Assembly: GCA_049294415.1 (NCBI GenBank)
Contig: JBAQCS010000022.1
Coordinates: forward strand, 1 to 10,323
Direction: 5' to 3'
From: JAEZRQ01 sp049294415
GTDB lineage: Bacteria; Patescibacteriota; Patescibacteriia; Patescibacteriales; UBA12465
DNA length: 10,323 nt
In this document: piece by piece, positions 6,640 through 10,323 of the stretch
Numbering within the stretch: the first letter of the stretch is position 1
How the letters are laid out: each line of letters starts with the position of its first letter
Made by a program: the position numbers and the translations under genes
Notes under the pieces: generated by a model
The model's input: the letters and a program-made list of their open reading frames with translations, nothing else
The model's database searches: none
Told to the model about the DNA's origin: nothing

Positions 6640-6777
6640 ATGCCAAAGAGAACATATCAACCTAATAAAAAGCGTGCTGCCGCAAAACACGGCTTTTTGC
6701 ACAGAATGGAAACCCAAGATGGTCGCGCAGTACTCAAAAGAAGACGCGATAAGGGCAGAGAAGTTTTATCTAAATAG
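6640..6777 (+). CDS. rpmH: Ribosomal protein bL34
   Basis: bL34 is a small, very basic protein of the large ribosomal subunit. The 45-aa product starts MPKRTYQPNKKRAAAKHGF and continues with HRMETQDGRAVLKRRRDKGR and a short end EVLSK. This is the complete family pattern (KRTYQPxxxKR, HGFxxRMxTxxGRxVLxxRRxKGR). It is shorter than 60 codons, so simple ORF filters miss it. It is first in the operon, divergent from dnaA, as in most bacteria, and is followed by rnpA after 16 bases. There is no Shine-Dalgarno before the ATG. Its base composition is richer in G and C than its neighbours, as expected for an Arg/Lys-rich ribosomal protein. Confidence 0.97.
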   Translation: MPKRTYQPNKKRAAAKHGFLHRMETQDGRAVLKRRRDKGREVLSK

Positions 6778-6793
6778 TAATTTTCTAATTTAA

Positions 6794-7135
6794 ATGTTGG
6801 AGAAAGGCCTTCGCCTAACTAAAAATAAAGAGTTTGACTCGGTTTTTAAAGAAGGAAAATCTGGTTATGGTCGTCTACTAGGAATTAAAATCAAAAAAAA
6901 CGATCTACAACATAATCGCTACGGCTTGTTATTAAGCACCAAGGTTAGTAAATTGGCCACAATTAGAAATAAATATAAGAGAAGAATTAAAGCTATTTTA
7001 CTGGAAGAAAATAAGGAATTAAAACAGGGCTTCGACGTGGTTATAATAGTTTTTCCTCTAATATTAAACAAAAATTATTTAGAAATAAAAAGCGAAATAA
7101 AAAATACTCTTATTAAATTAAAGTTCTATATTTAA
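6794..7135 (+). CDS. rnpA: Ribonuclease P protein component
   Basis: RnpA binds the catalytic RNase P RNA and helps it cut 5' leaders from precursor tRNAs. The 113-aa product has the family start LRLTKNKEFDSVFKEGKS. It also has the RNR motif region ATIRNKYKRRIKAILLE (55-71), with Arg58, Asn59, Lys62, Arg63 and Arg64 binding RNA. The C-terminal VVIIVFPLI strand follows. The length is normal for the family (about 105-125 aa). It is second in the rpmH operon and its stop codon lies in the centre of a 36-nt palindrome that ends 6 bases before yidD. No Shine-Dalgarno is seen. The RNase P RNA gene itself is not in this window. Confidence 0.95.
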   Translation: MLEKGLRLTKNKEFDSVFKEGKSGYGRLLGIKIKKNDLQHNRYGLLLSTKVSKLATIRNKYKRRIKAILLEENKELKQGFDVVIIVFPLILNKNYLEIKSEIKNTLIKLKFYI

Positions 7136-7151
7136 ATATGGAACTTTAATT
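7116..7151 (+). promoter_or_regulatory. 36-nt near-perfect palindrome at the rnpA/yidD junction
   Basis: The left half (7116-7133) and right half (7134-7151) are reverse complements except at 7127/7140, where T faces G and would form a U-G pair in RNA. An RNA hairpin of about 16 pairs with a 4-nt loop results. The outer arm is AATTAAAGTTC/GAACTTTAATT. The rnpA TAA (7133-7135) is at the centre and yidD starts 7 bases after the end. No T run follows, so it is not an ordinary terminator. It may be an RNase processing or translation-control site. Confidence 0.7.
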
Positions 7152-7157
7152 GTATCT

Positions 7158-7412
7158 ATGAATAGTCCTTATAATTTTTTAGATCGAATAGTAATTTGGT
7201 TAATTAGACTTTATCAAAAAACACTATCTTTAGATCATGGGCCGCTAAAACATTATCACCCTAATGGTTTTTGTCGTTTCTATCCAACCTGTTCGGAATA
7301 TGGTGTAGAAGCAATTCAAAAGTATGGTATAATAAAGGGCGGAATAAAAACTATTTGGAGAATAATGCGTTGCAACCCCTGGAATAAGGGAGGAAATGAT
7401 CCGGTTGTTTAA
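7158..7412 (+). CDS. yidD: Membrane protein insertion efficiency factor YidD
   Basis: YidD is a small membrane-bound protein that assists YidC in inserting proteins into the inner membrane. The 84-aa product shows an N-terminal amphipathic/hydrophobic helix (about 8-20, IVIWLIRLYQKTL). The signature CRFYPTCSEYGVEAI (39-53) contains Cys39 and Cys45, and the C-terminal RCNPWNKGGNDPV (71-83) contains Cys72. All are hallmarks of the family (DUF37). It sits in its usual position between rnpA and yidC, 22 bases after rnpA. The GGAA of the palindrome is too far and weak to be a convincing ribosome site. Residues 28-37 (GPLKHYHPNG) replace the commoner short G-x-x-C-R link, a minor variation. Confidence 0.94.
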   Translation: MNSPYNFLDRIVIWLIRLYQKTLSLDHGPLKHYHPNGFCRFYPTCSEYGVEAIQKYGIIKGGIKTIWRIMRCNPWNKGGNDPVV

Positions 7413-7440
7413 TTAAAATAATAATAATTTTTTATAACTT

Positions 7441-8178
7441 ATGTATCACCTTTATCAAATAATTGCCTATCAACCAATCTTGAATGTTTTAGTTTTTTTG
7501 TATAATCATACTTTAGATTTAGGTATTTCCATTATTTTACTAACAATTATTATTAAATTGTTTTTATGGCCACTATCCCGTAAGGCTATCAAGTCTCAAA
7601 AGGAAATGCAGGAAATACAGCCAAAACTAGATGCTTTAAAAAAACAGTATGCTGATAACAAGGCTGAACTTGGTAAGGCTACCATGGATCTTTATAAAGA
7701 GCATAAAATAAACCCTCTATCTTCTTGTTTACCAATGCTGATCCAATTACCTTTTCTTTTTGCTGTGTTTAGAGTTTTAAGAGTTGGTATGAGTGAGGAT
7801 TTAGCTTTAGTTTATTCATTTTTGGCAAAACCAACCAATTTTCAAGCCCTTTCCTTTGGTTTTATGGATTTAAGTAAACCAAATATTTATCTAGCAGTTT
7901 TAGCTGGCGCAGCTCAGTTTATACAAGCTAAAATGATGTTAGCTAAAAATAATAAAACAGCTGACAATAAAGTAGCTTCTGATGATATGTCGGCCATTAT
8001 GAATAAGCAGATGGTTTATATTTTTCCCGTAGTGACTGTTGTTTTCGGCTTTTCTCTACCAGGAGGTTTAACATTATATTGGTTCATGTTTACATTTTTC
8101 ACTATTGTTCAACAATATTTAGTATTAAAGACCAGTAAAAAAACAGATAATGTTATTGAAGGTGAAATTATAAAATAA
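7441..8178 (+). CDS. yidC: Membrane protein insertase YidC/OxaI/Alb3 family
   Basis: YidC inserts proteins into the inner membrane alone or with SecYEG. At 245 aa it is the short form without the large external domain of proteobacterial YidC. Membrane helices are at about 24-45, 95-114, 147-165 and 194-229. A charged cytoplasmic hairpin RKAIKSQKEMQEIQPKLDAL lies at 47-66, and the typical segment INPLSSCLPMLIQLPFLFAVF at 90-110. The groove charge, usually Arg in TIIIRL, is Lys39 here (TIIIKL). No clear lipoprotein signal is present at the N-terminus, although Gram-positive short forms often have one. It is last in the rpmH operon, 28 bases after yidD, and ends before a strong terminator. The jag gene that often follows is absent. 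Confidence 0.95.
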   Translation: MYHLYQIIAYQPILNVLVFLYNHTLDLGISIILLTIIIKLFLWPLSRKAIKSQKEMQEIQPKLDALKKQYADNKAELGKATMDLYKEHKINPLSSCLPMLIQLPFLFAVFRVLRVGMSEDLALVYSFLAKPTNFQALSFGFMDLSKPNIYLAVLAGAAQFIQAKMMLAKNNKTADNKVASDDMSAIMNKQMVYIFPVVTVVFGFSLPGGLTLYWFMFTFFTIVQQYLVLKTSKKTDNVIEGEIIK

Positions 8179-8198
8179 AAAATAAAAAAAAGTATATC

Positions 8199-8227
8199 AA
8201 AAAACAGGACTAAATATCCTGTTTTTT
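8199..8227. terminator. Two-way terminator between yidC and the DAGK-like gene
   Basis: An 11-bp stem (AAAAAACAGGA / TCCTGTTTTTT) with a 7-nt loop (8210-8216) is followed by T runs on both strands. It lies 20 bases after the yidC stop and directly before the stop of the minus-strand gene at 8230, so it serves both convergent units. Confidence 0.88.
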
Positions 8228-8229
8228 TA

Positions 8230-8973
8230 TTAATCAAAGCTACGATCTTTGCCCACAATTACATTTAATTTACCCGGTATAATACTTATTTCGGCGGGAG
8301 TTTTTATTTCAACTACATCATCTAATATTAAACTATTCTTTTTACTACTAATTTTAAGTTTTTCAGCTGATATAAAACTAAAATCTTTACTCTTATTTTT
8401 AATATAAATATCTAACTTGCCATCAATAGGATTTATTTTTAAATTTTTATCATCATCCTGGGAACTTTTTAAATTATAAATACTAATTAAGCCTTTTTCT
8501 TGCGGCTCTAAAATATAATCATTAATTTCTAAAACGGTGTCCTGCCCCTCTATTACGGCCTTATTCAAGAAATAATAGTTATTAACTAGTCCAATATCTA
8601 TTTTTTTGACACGTCTGGCCAGTAGAGTGTTACAAGCTTCTTCTTCCTTCTTAATTCCTAAAGAATTGGCAATAGAGTTATCATCACCAATAGGAATAAT
8701 AGAAAATAAAATGTTTTTTTGAAAAAAACCGTATAATTCGTTATCTATAATAGATCCAATTATTTTATTAACCGTTTGATTATTACCAACAGCTACTATT
8801 GTTTTAGCCCCATTTTTAATTTCATTCTGAATTACATCCCTAACATTTTTAATACTACCAAGTCTGATAATTTTTCCATTTAATCCTAAATCAGTTAAAC
8901 GAATTTCTACCCGATTTAAAACCCGGTTAAACTTACTTTTATTTAAAAAGTCGTCATATATATAAATATTCAT
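8230..8973 (-). CDS. Diacylglycerol-kinase-fold protein with altered catalytic motifs
   Basis: The 247-aa protein follows the plan of the DAGK_cat lipid kinase family (DgkB/YegS-like) along its length, but the active-site motifs are changed. Where kinases have GGDGTxNEV, this has VGNNQTVNKII (62-72). Where they have GTGNDFAR, this has GDDNSIAN (96-103). The later segment KKIDIGLVNNYYFLNKAVIEG (123-143) fits the usual DxGxxNxxxFxNxxxxG. The end LILDDVVEIKTPAEISIIPG matches the family's last strands, with DDV in place of DGE. Nucleotide binding and catalysis may therefore be lost or different; this is inference from motif comparison. No membrane segment or signal peptide is seen. It lies 37 bases after bactofilin in the same direction and is probably co-transcribed from the promoter at 9505-9533. 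A general NAD/lipid-kinase-fold protein of unknown role is the safe reading. Confidence 0.7.
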   Translation of the reverse strand: MNIYIYDDFLNKSKFNRVLNRVEIRLTDLGLNGKIIRLGSIKNVRDVIQNEIKNGAKTIVAVGNNQTVNKIIGSIIDNELYGFFQKNILFSIIPIGDDNSIANSLGIKKEEEACNTLLARRVKKIDIGLVNNYYFLNKAVIEGQDTVLEINDYILEPQEKGLISIYNLKSSQDDDKNLKINPIDGKLDIYIKNKSKDFSFISAEKLKISSKKNSLILDDVVEIKTPAEISIIPGKLNVIVGKDRSFD

Positions 8974-9010
8974 ATTTTTGCACTATTAGCGCCTTTATTT
9001 ATATATATTA

Positions 9011-9439
9011 TTATTCTTCATCAGTTTCAACATCTTCAACCTCTTCTTGGGAAGATGTATTGGCTGTTTTTGATCTATTTTTATCAGAACCACTTACCTT
9101 TAGAAGTTGACCATTAATAACAGCCCCTTTTTCTATAGATATTTCTGAATAAATAACATCGCCAAAAATTTTAGCAGCAGAACCAACAGCTAAATAATCG
9201 TGGATTTTTAAATTTCCCTTTATTTCCCCGTTAATTGTTGCCTGGCTAGCCTCAATATTAGCCACTATTCTAGCTTTCTCACCAACAAATAAATCAGCCT
9301 CAGTTTTAATAGAACCCTCTAGGTGCCCTTCAATAACAATGTTTCCTTGCCCAACGAAATTCCCTTTTACTTTAATAGAGGCTCCAATAATTGTTTCAGC
9401 GTCTTTAAACTTTTCAGTTTTGTTGTCTTTGTTAAACAT
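9011..9439 (-). CDS. Bactofilin (polymer-forming cytoskeletal protein)
   Basis: Bactofilins self-assemble without nucleotide into filaments at the membrane and guide cell shape and wall synthesis. The 142-aa product has a flexible N-terminus (1-15). A right-handed beta-helix core of short repeats follows at about 16-115, with turns such as IGASIKVKGNFVGQGNIVIE, GHLEGSI, ANIEASQATINGEIKGNL and GDVIYSEISIEKGAVINGQL. Regular Gly and hydrophobic spacing gives the left/right strands. The tail (116-142) is Ser- then Glu/Asp-rich and probably disordered. The length is typical. The promoter at 9505-9533 gives a leader of about 59 bases that contains a weak hairpin (9451-9476). The downstream DAGK-like gene may share its job. 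A PBP1A gene elsewhere in the window is a possible functional partner, but only by family knowledge. Confidence 0.93.
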   Translation of the reverse strand: MFNKDNKTEKFKDAETIIGASIKVKGNFVGQGNIVIEGHLEGSIKTEADLFVGEKARIVANIEASQATINGEIKGNLKIHDYLAVGSAAKIFGDVIYSEISIEKGAVINGQLLKVSGSDKNRSKTANTSSQEEVEDVETDEE

Positions 9440-9450
9440 AATGTTTGGTG

Positions 9451-9476
9451 GCCTAATTTATAAAATTAAAATAGGC
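9451..9476 (-). repeat. Inverted repeat in the bactofilin mRNA leader
   Basis: GCCTA (9451-9455) and TAGGC (9472-9476) can pair, with more A-U pairs inside after one mismatch. The hairpin would sit in the 5' leader between the predicted start (near 9498) and the ATG at 9439. Its role is unknown and the stem is weak. Confidence 0.35.
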
Positions 9477-9504
9477 TGTAAAATAAGAGTAAATCTACCA
9501 CTTA

Positions 9505-9533
9505 ATTGTAGTTTATGATTTTTGCTTTGTCAA
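9505..9533 (-). promoter_or_regulatory. Promoter of the bactofilin unit
   Basis: On the minus strand a perfect -35 box TTGACA (9528-9533) and TACAAT (9505-9510) are separated by 17 bp. This is the strongest consensus match in the window. The start would be near 9498. The -35 box stands only 4 bases from the -35 box of the divergent tRNA-Arg(CCT) promoter. Confidence 0.8.
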
Positions 9534-9537
9534 AGAT

Positions 9538-9566
9538 TTGACTTAAAATGATAAAGAAAATATAGT
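9538..9566 (+). promoter_or_regulatory. Promoter of tRNA-Arg(CCT)
   Basis: TTGACT (9538-9543) and TATAGT (9561-9566) are 17 bp apart. The start near 9573 gives a 10-base leader before the tRNA. It is divergent from and almost touching the bactofilin promoter. Confidence 0.78.
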
Positions 9567-9582
9567 TATATAGTTAGCGTTC

Positions 9583-9654
9583 GTCCCCGTAGTTTAATGG
9601 ATAAAACAAGAATCTCCTAAGTTCTAGATCCAGGTTCGATTCCTGGCGAGGACA
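9583..9654 (+). tRNA. tRNA-Arg (CCT)
   Basis: The plus strand folds as a cloverleaf. The D stem is GTTT/AAAC, the anticodon stem AGAAT/GTTCT with loop CTCCTAA (anticodon CCT, reads AGG), and the T arm CCAGG-TTCGATT-CCTGG, with discriminator A73. The acceptor GTCCCCG/CGAGGAC has one mismatch, C5 facing A68. No CCA is encoded. No terminator follows directly, so read-through into tRNA-Ala is possible. Confidence 0.9.
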
Positions 9655-9689
9655 CACAACTAAGTTAATAGATGGATTAAAATAAATGT

Positions 9690-9717
9690 TTGACTAATTA
9701 TATAAATTGGCTATTAT
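9690..9717 (+). promoter_or_regulatory. Possible promoter of tRNA-Ala
   Basis: TTGACT (9690-9695) and TATTAT (9712-9717) are 16 bp apart; TTATAT at 9714-9719 gives an 18-bp alternative. The start near 9724 would leave about 45 bases of leader, which includes the 14-bp palindrome at 9744-9757. Confidence 0.5.
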
Positions 9718-9743
9718 ATATTTAGTAATATTTTAAATTGATT

Positions 9744-9757
9744 GTTCTTTAAGGAAC
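9744..9757. repeat. 14-bp palindrome, copy 1 (GTTCYTYRAGGAAC)
   Basis: GTTCTTTAAGGAAC is self-complementary when one T-G (U-G) pair is counted. It lies 11 bases before the tRNA-Ala gene, inside its predicted leader. Two further copies are at 9978 and 10038. Confidence 0.6.
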
Positions 9758-9768
9758 ATGAAATATAT

Positions 9769-9842
9769 GGGCCATTAGCTCAGTTGGCTAGAGTGCTTCC
9801 ATGGCATGGAAGAGGTCAAGGGTTCAAGTCCCTTATGGTCCA
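9769..9842 (+). tRNA. tRNA-Ala (GGC)
   Basis: A full cloverleaf has acceptor GGGCCAT/ATGGTCC, anticodon stem CTTCC/GGAAG with loop ATGGCAT (anticodon GGC), T arm AAGGG-TTCAAGT-CCCTT and discriminator A73. Pair 3:70 is G-U, the identity mark read by alanyl-tRNA synthetase. The gene does not encode the 3' CCA. A terminator follows after 18 bases. Confidence 0.97.
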
Positions 9843-9860
9843 CAATAATTAACTATAAAG

Positions 9861-9888
9861 AATACTCCTGTTTGGGGGTATTTTTTTT
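9861..9888 (+). terminator. Intrinsic terminator after tRNA-Ala
   Basis: An 8-bp stem AATACTCC/GGGGTATT (with one T-G pair) and a 6-nt loop (9869-9874) is followed by a run of T up to 9888. It closes the tRNA-Arg(CCT)/tRNA-Ala unit. Confidence 0.82.
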
Positions 9889-9977
9889 ATTTAGTAAATA
9901 GGCAAGTCAACAATAATCTGGACTTATCTAAAAAATACCAACTAAAACAATAGTCTAATTTTTAATATAATAAAAAT

Positions 9978-9991
9978 GTTCTTCGAGGAAC
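9978..9991. repeat. 14-bp palindrome, copy 2 (GTTCYTYRAGGAAC)
   Basis: GTTCTTCGAGGAAC pairs with itself with one T-G pair. Its right arm contains GAGGA, which could act as a ribosome site for the small frame starting at 9999. Confidence 0.6.
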
Positions 9992-10037
9992 ACAATAGAT
10001 GGCTAAAGCGGGCAACTTATCTTTTTTTCTAATTTTA

Positions 10038-10051
10038 GTTCCTTGAGGAAC
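10038..10051. repeat. 14-bp palindrome, copy 3 (GTTCYTYRAGGAAC)
   Basis: GTTCCTTGAGGAAC pairs with itself with one T-G pair. The three copies vary only at the central six bases, and the outer GTTC/GAAC arms are constant. It lies about 100 bases upstream of the trxB -35 box. Confidence 0.6.
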
Positions 10052-10154
10052 GTTTGTACACAGTTAACGAATGTTTTTTAGCTATTATTAATAATATTAT
10101 TAAATATTAGCCAAAATAGTTTAATAACAGCTATGTGGAAAAGGTGTTAGTAAT

Positions 10155-10183
10155 TTGCCTCTTATTTGAAAAAAAGCTATAAT
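10155..10183 (+). promoter_or_regulatory. Promoter of the thioredoxin-reductase-like gene
   Basis: TTGCCT (10155-10160) and a perfect TATAAT (10178-10183) are 17 bp apart. The start near 10190 leaves about 17 bases of leader without a Shine-Dalgarno. Confidence 0.78.
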
Positions 10184-10206
10184 AAACAAATAATATAATA
10201 AAAAAT

Positions 10207-10323
10207 ATGTTTGACACTATTATTATAGGATCTGGCCCAGCCGGCTTAACGGCGGCTATTTATGCCACTAGACGAGAAATGAAAACTCTGGTTATTGGCA
10301 AAGAATTGGGCGGTCAAATTATT
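10207..10323 (+). CDS. trxB: Thioredoxin reductase-like FAD/NAD(P)H flavoprotein (5' part)
   Basis: Only the first 39 codons are in the window; the frame runs off the right end. The start MFDTIIIGSGPAGLTAAIYA is the FAD-binding beta-alpha-beta fold with GSGPAG (8-13) and the AAIYATR continuation typical of thioredoxin reductases. The next strand TLVIGKELGGQI also fits, since TrxB proteins have GGQ at this point. The enzyme would pass electrons from NADPH to thioredoxin in the cytoplasm. The CxxC active site and NADPH domain lie beyond the window, so other members of the family, such as ferredoxin-NADP reductases of the TrxB type, cannot be excluded. ATG at 10207 is preceded by an A/T leader without a ribosome site. 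Confidence 0.85.
   Translation, partial: MFDTIIIGSGPAGLTAAIYATRREMKTLVIGKELGGQII

Larger units (their letters stand above)
9889..10206. other. Gene-free AT-rich stretch before trxB
   Basis: From the end of tRNA-Ala to the trxB start, 364 bases carry no convincing protein gene on either strand. After the terminator, the stretch holds two copies of the 14-bp palindrome (9978-9991 and 10038-10051) and a 15-codon ATG frame between them (9999-10046). It also holds an imperfect 31-nt inverted repeat (GCTA...TAGC, 10081-10111), a relaxed DnaA-box match TGTGGAAAA (10134-10142) and the trxB promoter. I cannot match it to a known RNA family. Confidence 0.5.

Noticed and set aside
9998..10030. Possible terminator or riboswitch (AGAT...ATCT followed by seven T)
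   Set aside because: The outer stem is only four pairs and the inside does not fold well; no known riboswitch core is recognised.
6520..10153. Exact 13-bp repeat AAGGTGTTAGTAA at 6520-6532 and 10141-10153
   Set aside because: By rough estimate a few repeats of this length are expected by chance in 10 kb of AT-rich DNA; only the shared location in gene spacers is suggestive.
1..10323. CRISPR arrays, insertion sequences, phage or toxin-antitoxin genes
   Set aside because: No regularly spaced repeats, transposase motifs or such gene pairs are visible; the window is core chromosomal.

Overview
The window is an AT-rich bacterial chromosome segment built around the replication origin. Gene content and style suggest a small-genome bacterium of the Patescibacteria / Candidate Phyla Radiation type. 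The clues are the AT-rich sequence, the near absence of Shine-Dalgarno sequences, very short predicted 5' leaders, a dnaA-dnaN pair without recF or gyrB next to it, and a lone PBP1A-type synthase with a Ser/Thr-rich tail. This placement is inference; no marker in the window fixes the phylum.

Left part (1-1252, minus strand): a SpoU/TrmH-family RNA methyltransferase, then a short transcription unit with its own promoter. That unit carries tRNA-Arg(TCT), a 49-codon Cys-rich acidic small protein and tRNA-His(GTG), and ends at a strong hairpin terminator. Plus strand 1311-3608: a class A penicillin-binding protein with an extended -10 promoter. It shares a two-way terminator with dnaN.

Origin part (3660-7135): dnaN and dnaA lie on the minus strand, separated by a 272-bp AT-rich region. 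That region contains a near-consensus DnaA box, a G cluster, a row of AAT triplets that fits the DnaA-trio element, and several copies of a TTGTTAA-type motif. Further DnaA boxes lie inside the 5' end of dnaN. Divergent from dnaA is the classic rpmH-rnpA-yidD-yidC operon (6640-8178), giving ribosomal protein bL34, the RNase P protein, and two factors for membrane protein insertion. A 36-nt near-perfect palindrome covers the rnpA stop codon. A two-way terminator follows yidC.

Right part: a minus-strand pair, bactofilin then a diacylglycerol-kinase-fold protein whose catalytic motifs are all altered. Its promoter stands back to back with that of tRNA-Arg(CCT), which is followed by tRNA-Ala(GGC) and a terminator. 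A gene-free stretch (9883-10206) holds two of three copies of a 14-bp palindrome (GTTCYTYRAGGAAC). It ends with the promoter and 5' end of a thioredoxin-reductase-like gene that runs off the window.

Taken together the window links replication start (DnaA, clamp, origin), translation (tRNAs, bL34, RNase P protein, RNA methylation), membrane insertion (YidC/YidD) and cell-envelope shape (PBP1A, bactofilin).
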